From the NCBI GenBank assembly GCA_903904005.1, contig CAIVAR010000155.1:1-64000 (forward strand): a DNA stretch of 64,000 bases, read 5' to 3'. The position numbers were made by a program, and so were the translations under genes. Below the pieces are notes generated by a model. That model had not been told where the DNA came from and ran no database searches. It saw nothing but the letters and a program-made list of their open reading frames with translations. Each line of letters opens with the position of its first letter. Within the stretch, counting starts at the first letter, position 1. Source of the DNA: an uncultured Anaeromyxobacter sp. (lineage in GTDB: Bacteria; Myxococcota; Myxococcia; Myxococcales; Anaeromyxobacteraceae). Below are positions 28,711-38,429 of the stretch, one piece after another.

Positions 28711-30090
28711 ATGTTCGCCACGACCATCGCGCTCGCCGCCTCCTTCGCACTGGCGCTCGCCCTCACCCCCCTGGCCGGCCGCCTCGCGCGCCGGGTCGGG
28801 GCCCTCGACCACCCGCTCACCGGCCGGAAGTCACACGCCACGGCGGTTCCGCGCATCGGCGGGCTGGCCATCGCCGCCGCCTTCCTCGGGGGGACCTCCC
28901 TGGCCGCCCTGGCGGCGGGCCCCGCGATCCAGGGACAGCGGCTCGTCGCCATCGCCCTCGCCGGCATCTTCATCGTCGCGGTCGGCGCCGTCGACGACAT
29001 GCGCGGAATGGCACCGCGCCTGAAGCTCCTGGCCCAGGTGGCCGCCGCGGCGCTCGTCTGGGCAGGGGGGCTGCGCATCGAGGCCATCGCCAGCCCCTTC
29101 GGCGACCCGCTGCCGCTCGGAGGGCTGGCCCTGCCGTTCACCCTGCTCTTCCTGGTCGGCGCCATGAACGCCATGAACCTCATCGACGGCCTCGACGGCC
29201 TGGCGGGCGGGATCGCCGCGGTCGCGGCGGCGGCGGCGGTCGCGGTCGGGGTCCGCCGGGGCGATCCGGTCCTCGCGGTCACCGGCGCGGCGGTGGCGGG
29301 GGCCTGCCTGGGATTCCTCCGCCACAACCTGCGCCCCTCGAGCATCTTCATGGGGGACAGTGGCAGCCTCTTCCTCGGCCTCGTCCTGGCGGCGAGTTCC
29401 ATCCCGGTGGCCGGGCAGGCCGCGCAGGGCACCGAGCTGCTCGCCCCCGTGGTGGCACTCGGGGTCCCGGTGCTCGACACGGCGATGGCGCTCTTCCGCC
29501 GCGCCGCCCGCGGGGCGCCGATCTTCTGGGGCGACCGGGAGCACCTCCACCACCGGCTCGTGTCGATCGGCCTCTCCCCGCGCCGCGCCATGGCCGCCCT
29601 CGTCGCCGCCGGCGCGGTGCACGCCGGGTTCGCCGTGGCGATCGCCGGGGCCACCGGGGCGCAGGTGGCCCTCCTCCTCGCCGCGATCGCGCTCCTCGAC
29701 CTCGCCGGGTTGCGCGCCATCGGCTACCTCCGCCCGGGCGTCATCGACCGGCTCATCGCCGAGCGTCGGCGCTACGCCGTTCTCCGCTTCGCGGTCCGCG
29801 TCGCCGCGACCCGCCTGAAGGACGCCCGGAGCCTGGAGGAGGTCCAGGCCGTCCTCGACGGCGCCGCGCCCGCCATCGGCGCCAGCCGGGCCCGGATCCT
29901 TTCGTCGAACGGCCCGCGGGTCGGCCGCGGCGGATCCCTCACACGCCACGGCCTTCGCGGCGAGCGTCCGGGCGGCGGCTCGCTCGAGTTCCGCTGGAAC
30001 CGGTCGCGCGCCGGCCTGGATCGCCCCACGGAGATGGCGGCGGAGATGCTCAGCGCGCGGGTCGCGGTGGCGGTCCGGCGGCTTTCCTAG
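28711..30090 (+). CDS. WecA/TagO-type polyprenyl-phosphate GlcNAc-1-phosphate transferase
   Basis: 459-aa membrane enzyme that starts the polysaccharide by moving a HexNAc-1-phosphate onto undecaprenyl phosphate. ATG 28711 has GGAGG just upstream. Catalytic motifs are AVDDMRGM (DDxxD region), [27 protein letters not shown] and a His-rich loop [12 protein letters not shown]. About ten helices occupy residues 1-350. The last 110 residues are a soluble extension absent from E. coli WecA (367 aa), with helical [21 protein letters not shown] then a basic Gly/Arg stretch. Its TAG overlaps the convergent beta-helix gene within CTAG. Confidence 0.9.
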   Translation: MFATTIALAASFALALALTPLAGRLARRVGALDHPLTGRKSHATAVPRIGGLAIAAAFLGGTSLAALAAGPAIQGQRLVAIALAGIFIVAVGAVDDMRGMAPRLKLLAQVAAAALVWAGGLRIEAIASPFGDPLPLGGLALPFTLLFLVGAMNAMNLIDGLDGLAGGIAAVAAAAAVAVGVRRGDPVLAVTGAAVAGACLGFLRHNLRPSSIFMGDSGSLFLGLVLAASSIPVAGQAAQGTELLAPVVALGVPVLDTAMALFRRAARGAPIFWGDREHLHHRLVSIGLSPRRAMAALVAAGAVHAGFAVAIAGATGAQVALLLAAIALLDLAGLRAIGYLRPGVIDRLIAERRRYAVLRFAVRVAATRLKDARSLEEVQAVLDGAAPAIGASRARILSSNGPRVGRGGSLTRHGLRGERPGGGSLEFRWNRSRAGLDRPTEMAAEMLSARVAVAVRRLS

Positions 30091-32120
30091 TCCAGCCGGG
30101 GCAGCGGCTTCCACTCGCCGGGCGCGCCGGCGAGGGTGCAGACCCATCCGATGGGCAGCCCCTTCCCCGGGCTCGAGTTCCAGACGATCGAGCCGACCGA
30201 CCAGGGTGCGTTGCAGTCGGCCGGGGGCCCGCCGCCACCTGCGATGGCGATCCCGGCGCCCGCCCCGGGGCCGCCGGCGCGCGCCACCACCCGGCCGCGA
30301 TCCCAGACGTCCCCGCTCGCATCGTAGGCGGAGATCCGCCCCCGGTACTGGTCGAGGGTGGCGCCGGTCACCCTGGGTGGATTGGCGCCCGGAAGGTCGA
30401 GGCCGAGGACGGAGAAGTTCCAGCCGTTCTGGGTGAGCCGGATGGTCTCGAGCGGCGGATCGTAGCCCGTGGCGTAGCCGCCGATGACCCCGCCGCTGCG
30501 CACGCGATCCACCCGGATGGCACCGTATCCGATCTGCTTCGTCCAGGTGGCGCGGTAGCTCCCGCCCACGATGGTGGCCGAGGCGGCGTGGAGCGGATCG
30601 AGCCCGATCTCGACGTCCCAGCCGTGGTTCCCCTCGAAGTACGGGTGCAGCAGCGTCACCTCGGTCGTCGCGCCCGTGGTGGGGGTGCCGATGACGATCC
30701 CCTGCGAGGTGGCCGGGCTCTGGATGCTGCCGCAGGACTCGGAGGTGAGCTGGTCGAAGAGCACGCCGTAGGCCTTCTCCACGATCACGCCCGGGCCGGT
30801 GGAGAGCGTGGTGGCGAACTGCTCGACGTGGACGGTGGTGGCCTCGATGCCGGCAGCCGTGGCGCCGATCCAGAGCCCGGTCCCGGCGTGCCGGGCCCGG
30901 AGGTGGGAGAGGCGGGCGTGGAGCGTCCCGCGGATCCGGAAGGCGTAGCGGCTGGCGTAGGACACCGTGATGTTCTGGAGCGTCGGCCAGGTGGCGCCGT
31001 GCACGACCACCCCGTCGCGGAACTTGTTCACACCGGAGCCGTAGACCGTGAAGTCGGTCAGGAACACGTTTCGACCCGCGCCGCTTCCGTCACCGACGGT
31101 GAGGACGTCGGAGGAGGTGTCCATGTCGGCCCGCAGCGCCGTGGTGTGCGCGCCGTGCCCCTCGATGCGGACCGCGTCGCCGCGGACGGTGAGGGGCGAG
31201 GCGACCCGGTAGACGCCGCGTGGCAAGGAGACCGTCCCGCCCACCCCCTGGTTCCACTCGAAGGAGTCGATGGCGGCGTGCGACGCGGCATCGATGGCGG
31301 CCTGGATGGCGGGGGCGTCGTCGGTCACGCCGTCGCCCCGGGCGCCCCACCACTGTGGGTACACCCGCGCGTTCGGCACCCGGACGTCGAGGGTGCCGCC
31401 GTTCAGGTGGAAGATGCGCGACCAGGTGCCGAGGAGCGGGCCGCGCAGCGCGAGCGAGGCGCCGGGCCGGAGGTCGAAGCTCCCCGACCCGACGAGCTGC
31501 ACCGTGCCGTTCACCACGGCCGCGCCCGACGCGAGCCGGAGCTTGCAGGGGACGATGATCGTGTCGCCGGACTTCCCGGCCGCCTCCGCAGCGGCGAGGA
31601 GGGCCGGCGCGTCGTCGGCGATGCCGTCGCATCGGGCCCCGAAGGAGGTCGGGTCCACCACGCCGGCAGGCGGCTGCCCGGCTCCCCCCAGCGCGGTGAA
31701 GACGGCGGTGATGCTGGCCGCACCCGCCATGGTGACGTCGCAGGCCCCGGCGCCGGCGCAGCTGCCGCCCCAGCCGGAGAAGCGCGCGTCGGGCCCCCCG
31801 GGGACGGCGGTGAGCCGGACCACGCGCGGCGGGCTCGTCGTCGGCACCAGCGCCCAGCAGAGCCGGGCGGCGGACGAGACGTCCCCCTGGAGGACGGAGC
31901 AGGTGAGCGGGACACCCGACGCGGTGATGGTCCCGGACGCGTCGCCGAGCAGCTGCACCGAGAGCAGCACGGTGCCCGTGGAGGCGCCCGGCTGGCCCGA
32001 GGCCCCTGCCGCGGTCCCCGTCGAGGTGCCGGACGTCGCGCTCGTGCACCCGGACAGGGCGACGAAAAGAAGCAGCAACAGGGCCGGGGCCCTGACGGGA
32101 CGGCGCTTCTGGTTATCCAA
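30087..32120 (-). CDS. Beta-helix lipoprotein resembling pectate-lyase/phage tail-spike proteins
   Basis: 677-aa predicted lipoprotein (lipobox ALSGC, Cys25). The start is TTG 32120, chosen because AAGGAG lies eight bases upstream and no ATG is nearby. After a Thr/Ser/Gly linker and a small beta domain there are two copies of the pectate-lyase-3 entry motif: [16 protein letters not shown] (about 160) and [20 protein letters not shown] (about 258). A long right-handed beta-helix follows to about 620. Residues about 640-675 ([20 protein letters not shown]) resemble the small C-terminal modules of phage tail-spike and capsule-depolymerase proteins. It may trim or bind the exopolysaccharide; no catalytic residues can be assigned. 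Confidence 0.75.
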   Translation of the reverse strand: MDNQKRRPVRAPALLLLLFVALSGCTSATSGTSTGTAAGASGQPGASTGTVLLSVQLLGDASGTITASGVPLTCSVLQGDVSSAARLCWALVPTTSPPRVVRLTAVPGGPDARFSGWGGSCAGAGACDVTMAGAASITAVFTALGGAGQPPAGVVDPTSFGARCDGIADDAPALLAAAEAAGKSGDTIIVPCKLRLASGAAVVNGTVQLVGSGSFDLRPGASLALRGPLLGTWSRIFHLNGGTLDVRVPNARVYPQWWGARGDGVTDDAPAIQAAIDAASHAAIDSFEWNQGVGGTVSLPRGVYRVASPLTVRGDAVRIEGHGAHTTALRADMDTSSDVLTVGDGSGAGRNVFLTDFTVYGSGVNKFRDGVVVHGATWPTLQNITVSYASRYAFRIRGTLHARLSHLRARHAGTGLWIGATAAGIEATTVHVEQFATTLSTGPGVIVEKAYGVLFDQLTSESCGSIQSPATSQGIVIGTPTTGATTEVTLLHPYFEGNHGWDVEIGLDPLHAASATIVGGSYRATWTKQIGYGAIRVDRVRSGGVIGGYATGYDPPLETIRLTQNGWNFSVLGLDLPGANPPRVTGATLDQYRGRISAYDASGDVWDRGRVVARAGGPGAGAGIAIAGGGGPPADCNAPWSVGSIVWNSSPGKGLPIGWVCTLAGAPGEWKPLPRLD

Positions 32121-32192
32121 GTTGGAGGCTCCTTCTTTCCTGACACCATCCTCCTCCAGGGCGTGCCCTCCCGCATGGGTCGTGTCATCCGC

Positions 32193-32220
32193 TTGCGTTC
32201 GAACGGATGTTCAGTATTCT
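32193..32220 (+). promoter_or_regulatory. Candidate recA promoter with LexA-like operator
   Basis: TTGCGT (32193-32198) and TATTCT (32215-32220), 16 bases apart, form a plausible -35/-10 pair reading towards recA. The spacer holds CGAACGGATGTTCA (32200-32213), a GAAC-N4-GTTC palindrome matching the classical Gram-positive SOS (DinR/LexA) box in all but its last base. A second GTTCAG motif follows at 32224-32229. LexA bound here would block polymerase, giving DNA-damage induction of recA. The palindrome is directly visible; the LexA reading is inference. Confidence 0.6.
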
Positions 32221-32291
32221 TCCGTTCAGGTAGGTTGTCGGACCCCCCTGCTATGAGGCGGGGCGTCGGAACGAACGAACGGATGAACGAG

Positions 32292-32308
32292 GGGGCGCAA
32301 CGCGCCCC
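32292..32308 (+). promoter_or_regulatory. recA: Hairpin in recA 5' leader
   Basis: GGGGCGC-AAC-GCGCCCC is a perfect 7-bp GC stem with a 3-base loop. It ends three bases before the recA ribosome-binding site AAGGAG (32312-32317). It is not followed by a T run, so it does not look like an intrinsic terminator. It could modulate ribosome access or protect the 5' end. No known RNA family is claimed. Confidence 0.4.
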
Positions 32309-32325
32309 GACAAGGAGCGGTGAAG

Positions 32326-33399
<1,074 letters not shown>

Positions 33400-33400
33400 C

Positions 33401-33415
33401 TCCCTCCCCGAGGGA
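33401..33415 (+). terminator. Hairpin directly after recA stop
   Basis: TCCCTC-CCC-GAGGGA forms a 6-bp stem immediately after the recA stop codon. No T run follows, so it is only a weak candidate for a transcript end or for 3'-end protection of recA mRNA. Confidence 0.25.
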
Positions 33416-33455
33416 AGTCCCGCTGCGCTCCGGCACACGGTACACTCGCCCTTTC

Positions 33456-34838
33456 ATGGGCGGCCCCCTCGACTCGAAGGACTGGCTCTCGGCGACCATC
33501 GCGTCCCGGCTCGACGGGCACGAGCCGGCCGCGGTGCGCGCCCGCCTCCCGCGGGAGTTCCGCGACGCCGACCCGGAGGGTCCCGACCTCGAGGCCCGGG
33601 CCCGCATGCTCGTGGCCCGTTCCCTGCGCCACCGCGTGCTCGACCGGCAGGCCCAGGACGACGAGACCACCGTCGGCACCGTCGCCGGCCACCTCGACAT
33701 GATCCTCGACGTGGCCGCGCTGCTCGAGGTCCCGTTCGAGGCCGCGGCCTGCCGGGCCGAGCTCGCCGCCATCCTCGCCGCCGGCACCGGTGACGTCGCC
33801 GGTGCGCTGAAGGTGGTGCCCCGCAAGGGCGTGGCCCCGCCCGCCGCGCTGGTCGGCCGCACGCTCGCGAAGGCCGGGCAGCGGCTGCTCCGGGTGCACT
33901 TCCCACCCGGCGATCCCGAGCACGGCCTGCCACTCTACGCGGGCACCATCGCCATCCAGCGCCGCCTGCTGGCGCGGCTCGCGCTCGACTATTTCCGCGC
34001 CGGGGAGCTCGAGCCGGACGACGCCGTCGTCGACCTCGAGCAGGCGCGGGACGAGGAGCTCCTGCTCGTGGAGGCGCTCGCCGGGCTCTCGAAGGCCGAC
34101 CCGCTCGCGCCGCGCCCCGACCGCCGGGTGGTCTCCCGCCAGCTGGAGCGGATCGGGCTCGACCGCGACCGGGTCCAGGACGCCCGCGCGGCCTCCTCGG
34201 ATCCCCGCGAGCCCGAGGAGATCGTCGCCGAGACCCCCCCGCGGCTGCGGAACTTCCTCGTCGAGCAGCTCCTGCTCGCCGCGCTGGGGATGCCCTCCGG
34301 CTCCACGCCCCGCGCGGAGTACCTGGCCCGCTTCGCCAGCGCCGCCGAGATCTCCCCCGACCGGCTCGCCGCCATGCAGGTGGAGGCCGCGGCCTTCCAC
34401 GCCGACCACCAGGCCTGGTTCCGCGCCTTCGGCCTGCCGGAGGAGGCTGGCTGGAGCGAGCTGACCGACGAGTGGAACGACTTCGGCGAGCGCATGGTCG
34501 ACAGGGTGGCCACGGTCGTGAACGAGAACCTCGACGCCATCGCGGTCGAGTTCCGGCAGACCGGTGAGCTCGGGACGCTTCTCGCCAAGGCGGCGGCCGG
34601 CCAGCCGCTCGACGCCGTCGAGCGGCGCAAGGTGAAGGAGCAGCTCATCGACCTCGCCAAGGCCGTGCCGGCGCTCGCCATCTTCGCCGCCCCGGGCGGG
34701 ATGGTGCTCCTCCCGCTGCTCGCCAAGCTCCTCCCCTTCGACATGCTGCCCTCGGCCTTCCACCCGAGCAGCAAGGAGGCGGCCCGCAAGGAGCGGGAGG
34801 CGGAGCGCGGCCGGAAGGGGCGAAGCGGCAAGGCCTGA
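33456..34838 (+). CDS. TerB-like / LETM1-like domain protein, function unknown
   Basis: 460-aa, apparently soluble, helical protein without a signal peptide. The middle (about 265-320, [16 protein letters not shown]...[18 protein letters not shown]) resembles TerB-type helical domains. The C-terminus (about 385-436) has [27 protein letters not shown] followed by [20 protein letters not shown], which closely follows the ribosome-binding-like domain of mitochondrial LETM1 proteins (P-F-x-LP-S-x-F ending). It ends in a Lys/Arg tail. Domain resemblance is by eye. It lies between recA and fmt on the same strand, with 57 bases after recA and 32 before fmt. Role unknown; ribosome or membrane association would be a guess. 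Confidence 0.7.
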   Translation: MGGPLDSKDWLSATIASRLDGHEPAAVRARLPREFRDADPEGPDLEARARMLVARSLRHRVLDRQAQDDETTVGTVAGHLDMILDVAALLEVPFEAAACRAELAAILAAGTGDVAGALKVVPRKGVAPPAALVGRTLAKAGQRLLRVHFPPGDPEHGLPLYAGTIAIQRRLLARLALDYFRAGELEPDDAVVDLEQARDEELLLVEALAGLSKADPLAPRPDRRVVSRQLERIGLDRDRVQDARAASSDPREPEEIVAETPPRLRNFLVEQLLLAALGMPSGSTPRAEYLARFASAAEISPDRLAAMQVEAAAFHADHQAWFRAFGLPEEAGWSELTDEWNDFGERMVDRVATVVNENLDAIAVEFRQTGELGTLLAKAAAGQPLDAVERRKVKEQLIDLAKAVPALAIFAAPGGMVLLPLLAKLLPFDMLPSAFHPSSKEAARKEREAERGRKGRSGKA

Positions 34839-34870
34839 ACCGCCTCCGCTTCCGTTGTATACCTCCGCCC

Positions 34871-35797
34871 ATGCGCATCGCCTTCCTCGGCACGCCGGCG
34901 TTCGCCGTCCCGGCCCTCGACGCGCTCTCCTCGGCCGGCCACGAGGTGGCCGTGGTGGTGGCGCAGCCCGACCGGCCCGCGGGTCGCGGGCAGGAGCTGC
35001 GGGAGCCGGCCACGAAGGGCTGGGCGCGCGCCCGGGGCGTGCCGGTGCTCCAGCCCGCGAAGGTGCGCGACGGCGTGCTGGCCGGGCAGCTCGCCGCCCT
35101 CTCCCCCGACCTTCTCGTCGTGGTGGCCTACGGGCGCATCCTCGGCGACGACCTCCTCCGGCTCGCGCCCCAGGGCGCGGTGAACGTGCACGCCTCGATC
35201 CTCCCCCGGTGGCGCGGCGCCGCTCCCATCCAGTGGGCCATCGCCGAGGGGGAGCGGGAGACCGGCGTCACCATCATGCAGATGGACGCGGGGCTCGACA
35301 CCGGCGACATCCTCCTGCAGCGCACGCTCCCCGTCGGCGACGACGACGCCGGCGCACTCTCCCCGCGGCTCGCCGCGCTCGGGGGAGTGGCGCTCGTCCA
35401 GGCCCTCGCCCTCCTCGAGGCGGGCGCCGTCGTCCCGGTGGCGCAGGACGGCGCGAAGGCCACGCTCGCCCCCGTGCTCGAGAAGGAGCACGGCCGGCTC
35501 GACTTCCGGATGCCGGCGGCGCGGCTCGCCGCACGCATCCGCGGCTTCAGCCCCTGGCCCGGCGCCTTCACCGCGCTCGGCGGCCGCACCCTCAAGGTGC
35601 ACGCCGCCCGGGCCGGCGGGGATGGGGGCCTCCCCCCCGGCGCGGCGCGGGGCAATCCGGAGGGGCTGCTCGTCGGCTGCGGCGAGGGATCGACGCTGCT
35701 CGTGACCGAGGTCCAGCTGGAGGGGAAGCGGCGCGTCCCGGCCGCCGAGTTCCTCCGCGGGCATGCGATCCCGGAAGGCACGGTTCTCGGACCGTGA
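34871..35797 (+). CDS. fmt: Methionyl-tRNA formyltransferase
   Basis: 308-aa enzyme that formylates initiator Met-tRNA. The opening is MRIAFLGTPAFAVPALDAL. The folate site and catalytic region are NVHASILPRWRGAAPIQWAI (Asn/His) with the downstream Asp in MDAGLDTGDIL. The C-terminal OB-like domain has RIRGFSPWPGAFT. Its stop overlaps the GTG of rsmB by 4 bases. No def (deformylase) gene, its frequent partner, is in the window. Confidence 0.96.
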   Translation: MRIAFLGTPAFAVPALDALSSAGHEVAVVVAQPDRPAGRGQELREPATKGWARARGVPVLQPAKVRDGVLAGQLAALSPDLLVVVAYGRILGDDLLRLAPQGAVNVHASILPRWRGAAPIQWAIAEGERETGVTIMQMDAGLDTGDILLQRTLPVGDDDAGALSPRLAALGGVALVQALALLEAGAVVPVAQDGAKATLAPVLEKEHGRLDFRMPAARLAARIRGFSPWPGAFTALGGRTLKVHAARAGGDGGLPPGAARGNPEGLLVGCGEGSTLLVTEVQLEGKRRVPAAEFLRGHAIPEGTVLGP

Positions 35798-37113
35798 ACG
35801 CCCGCGAGATCGCCTTCGAGGTCCTGCGCCGGGTCGAGGAGGGCGGCGCCTACGCCTCCCGCGCCCTCGACGCCGCGCTCGACCAGGCCGGCGCCATCGA
35901 CCCCCGCGAGTCGGCGCTGGCCACCGAGCTCGTCTACGGCACGCTGCGCCGGGCGCTCCAGCTCGACGCCGCGCTCGCTCCCCATTCCCGGCGGGCCGTG
36001 GACCGCGTGGACCCGGCGGCCCGGGTCGCGCTCCGGCTCGGCGCCTACCAGCTCCTCTTCCTGCGCACCCCGGCCCACGCGGCGGTGGGCGCGACCGTCG
36101 ACCTCGTGAAGGGGGTCGACCACGGGCGGGCCGCCGGATTCGTGAACGCCGTGCTGCGCTCCCTCTCGCGGGCACCCTCCCCGCCCTCGCCGCCGCCCGC
36201 CGACCTCGATCCGGTCGCCAACCTGGCGGTCTCCGAGTCGCTGCCCGGCTGGCTCGCCGCCGAGTGGATCGCCTGGCTCGGCGAGCCGCGGGCACGGACG
36301 CTGGCCGCCGCGATGAACCGGCCGGCGCCGCTGGTGCTTCGTTCGCCCCGGCGCGACGAGCTCGTGGCCCGCCTCGTCGCGGCCGGCGTCGAGGCACGGC
36401 CCGCCGACCGGTCGCCGCACGGGGTCGTCGTGGGCGGGGGCGCGGTGGAGCTCGTCTCCCGCGCCGCCCGGGGAATCCCGTTCCAGGTGCAGGACGAGTC
36501 GGCGCAGCTCGTCACCCTCTTCGCGGCCGGCGGGCTCCCCGACCGCGCCCTGCGGGTCCTCGATCTCTGCGCCGCGCCCGGCGGCAAGGCCTTCCACCTG
36601 GCCGAGATCCTGCCGGCGGGGTCGGAGGTGGTGGCGGTGGAGATCCACCCGCGCAAGGCCGACGCGCTCCGGCGAGAGGCCGCGCAGCGGGGGCTCACGG
36701 GCGTCCACGTCGTCTGCGCCGACGGCTCGAAGCCCATCCCGGGGATCGAGCCGGCCAGCTTCGACGCGGTGCTCGTCGACGCCCCCTGCTCCGGGCTGGG
36801 CACCCTGCGGCGCCATCCGGAGCTGAAGCTCCGGCGCCAGGCCGCCGATCTGCCGCGCTTCGCCGACCTCCAGGAGGGAATCCTCCGCAACGCGCTCGCC
36901 TACGCGAAGCCGGGGGCGCCGGTGACCTACTCGGTCTGCTCGCTCTCGCGCGCCGAGGGGCCGGAGGTCGTGGCCCGCCTGGCCGGCGTGGCCCACCGGA
37001 TCCCGCCACCCCCGGGGTTTCCCCCCGACGCGCTCACCGCCGAGGGGGACCTCCTCACCCTCCCCGACCTCCACGGCGGAGACGGCTTCTACGCCGCGCG
37101 CCTCGTGGTCTAG
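35794..37113 (+). CDS. rsmB: 16S rRNA (cytosine-967-C5)-methyltransferase RsmB
   Basis: 439 aa. The N-terminal NusB-like RNA-binding domain has AREIAFEVLRRVEEGGAYASRALDAAL and LATELVYGTLRR. The C-terminal Rossmann methyltransferase has SAM motif LDLCAAPGGKAFHLAE and the two catalytic cysteines in VDAPCSGLGTLRRHPE and TYSVCSLSRAEGPEVV; the second motif reads S-V-C-S instead of the common S-T-C-S. GTG 35794 overlaps fmt. fmt-rsmB is a widespread bacterial gene pair. Confidence 0.95.
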   Translation: MNAREIAFEVLRRVEEGGAYASRALDAALDQAGAIDPRESALATELVYGTLRRALQLDAALAPHSRRAVDRVDPAARVALRLGAYQLLFLRTPAHAAVGATVDLVKGVDHGRAAGFVNAVLRSLSRAPSPPSPPPADLDPVANLAVSESLPGWLAAEWIAWLGEPRARTLAAAMNRPAPLVLRSPRRDELVARLVAAGVEARPADRSPHGVVVGGGAVELVSRAARGIPFQVQDESAQLVTLFAAGGLPDRALRVLDLCAAPGGKAFHLAEILPAGSEVVAVEIHPRKADALRREAAQRGLTGVHVVCADGSKPIPGIEPASFDAVLVDAPCSGLGTLRRHPELKLRRQAADLPRFADLQEGILRNALAYAKPGAPVTYSVCSLSRAEGPEVVARLAGVAHRIPPPPGFPPDALTAEGDLLTLPDLHGGDGFYAARLVV

Positions 37114-37122
37114 ACTCCACCC

Positions 37123-37797
37123 ATGAAGATGCCCATCCGCATCGCCCCCTCCATCCTCTCCGCCGACTTCGGGCGGCTCGCCGAGGAGGTCCGGGCCGTC
37201 GAGGCGGCCGGCGCCGACTGGATCCACGTCGACGTGATGGACGGCCGGTTCGTCCCCAACATCACCATCGGCCCGCTGGTGGTGGAGGCGGTGCGCAGGG
37301 CCACCCGGCTGCCCATCGACACCCACCTCATGATCGTGGAGCCGGAGCGCTACGTGGAGGCCTTCGCCCGGGCCGGCTCCGACACCGTCACGGTGCACGC
37401 CGAGGTCTCCCCCCACCTGCACCGCACGCTGCAGGCCATCCGGGGCGCGGGGGCCCGGCCGGGCGTGGTCCTCAATCCCTCCACCCCGCTCGATTGCCTC
37501 GAGTACGTGCTCGGCGACGTCGCCCTGGTGCTGCTCATGTCGGTGAACCCGGGATTCGGGGGGCAGAGCTACATCCCGGCGGTCACCGAGAAGGTCCGCC
37601 GGCTCCGCCGCATGGCCGACGAGCGGGGGCTCGAGCTCGACATCGAGGTCGACGGCGGGATCAAGGGCTCCACCGTGGGCGCCGCCGCCGCGGCCGGGGC
37701 CAACGTCTTCGTCGCCGGCACGGCGGTCTTCGGCGCGCCCGACTACGGGGCGGCGATCGCGGGGATCCGCGACGCGGCCTCGAAGGCGCGCGGTTAA
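37123..37797 (+). CDS. rpe: Ribulose-phosphate 3-epimerase
   Basis: 224-aa TIM-barrel enzyme interconverting ribulose-5-P and xylulose-5-P. Motifs are [37 protein letters not shown] (metal-binding His/Asp), [32 protein letters not shown] and [11 protein letters not shown] with catalytic Asp. It starts ten bases after rsmB. Its TAA overlaps the stop of the convergent glycosylase-like gene within TTAA. Confidence 0.97.
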   Translation: MKMPIRIAPSILSADFGRLAEEVRAVEAAGADWIHVDVMDGRFVPNITIGPLVVEAVRRATRLPIDTHLMIVEPERYVEAFARAGSDTVTVHAEVSPHLHRTLQAIRGAGARPGVVLNPSTPLDCLEYVLGDVALVLLMSVNPGFGGQSYIPAVTEKVRRLRRMADERGLELDIEVDGGIKGSTVGAAAAAGANVFVAGTAVFGAPDYGAAIAGIRDAASKARG

Positions 37798-38429
37798 CGC
37801 TCCGGGAAGGTGGTGCGGATCTCGGGGTGGCGCGCCAGGCGGCGCAATGCCGCCTCGAGCAGCGTCCGTCCCGGCTCGACCTTGTACCAGGTCGAGGCGC
37901 CGCTGGGATGGGGGAGCGCGATCACGTCGACCTCGGCCCCGTGATACTCCTGGTGAATGACGCCGCCGACCACCTCGTCGAGCCGGGCGCCGCGCCCCAG
38001 CACCTGCTCGATGGCGAGCCGCCCCACCGGGATCACCAGGCGGGGGCGCAGGATCGCCACCTCCCGCGCCAGGAAACCGCGGCTCGCCTCGATCTCCTCC
38101 GGCGACGGGACGCGGTCGCCGCCACCGCGGGTCTTGCCGGGGAAGGCGCGCACCACCGCCGCCATGTAGACCCGGGCCCGGAACGCCTCCTCGGTGGCGC
38201 CGAAGGACCGGGCCATCCAGGCGAAGAGGGTCTTGCCCGCGGTCCAGGCGAAGGGGCGCCCGAACTTCGCCTCGTGGGGGCCGGGGGCCTGGCCGACCAG
38301 GAAGACGCTCGAGAGCACCGGCGGACCGTGAACGGGCGGACCGGCGAAGCCGGGCATCCGGAGCGCCCGGATGTCCCGCTGCACCTCCTCGAGCGCGGCC
38401 ACCCGCGCGGCCTGGCTCACCTTCGCCAT
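37794..38429 (-). CDS. Uracil-DNA glycosylase-superfamily protein lacking Fe-S cysteines
   Basis: 211-aa protein with the UDG fold signature: [31 protein letters not shown] (motif 1, family 4/5 style G-x-x-P-G...G-x-P-F), [17 protein letters not shown] (beta strand) and the motif 2 region [13 protein letters not shown]. Family 4/5 enzymes bind a 4Fe-4S cluster through four cysteines, but this protein contains no cysteine at all. It is therefore either a cluster-free branch or a repurposed member. It lies downstream of, and overlaps by 13 bases, a DUF429-like gene. Confidence 0.78.
   Translation of the reverse strand: MAKVSQAARVAALEEVQRDIRALRMPGFAGPPVHGPPVLSSVFLVGQAPGPHEAKFGRPFAWTAGKTLFAWMARSFGATEEAFRARVYMAAVVRAFPGKTRGGGDRVPSPEEIEASRGFLAREVAILRPRLVIPVGRLAIEQVLGRGARLDEVVGGVIHQEYHGAEVDVIALPHPSGASTWYKVEPGRTLLEAALRRLARHPEIRTTFPER

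Noticed and set aside
32264-32288. Short tandem GAAC repeats before recA (GAACGAACGAACGGATGAAC)
   Set aside because: They lack facing GTTC half-sites, so they are not further LexA palindromes, and they are too short to count as a repeat array.
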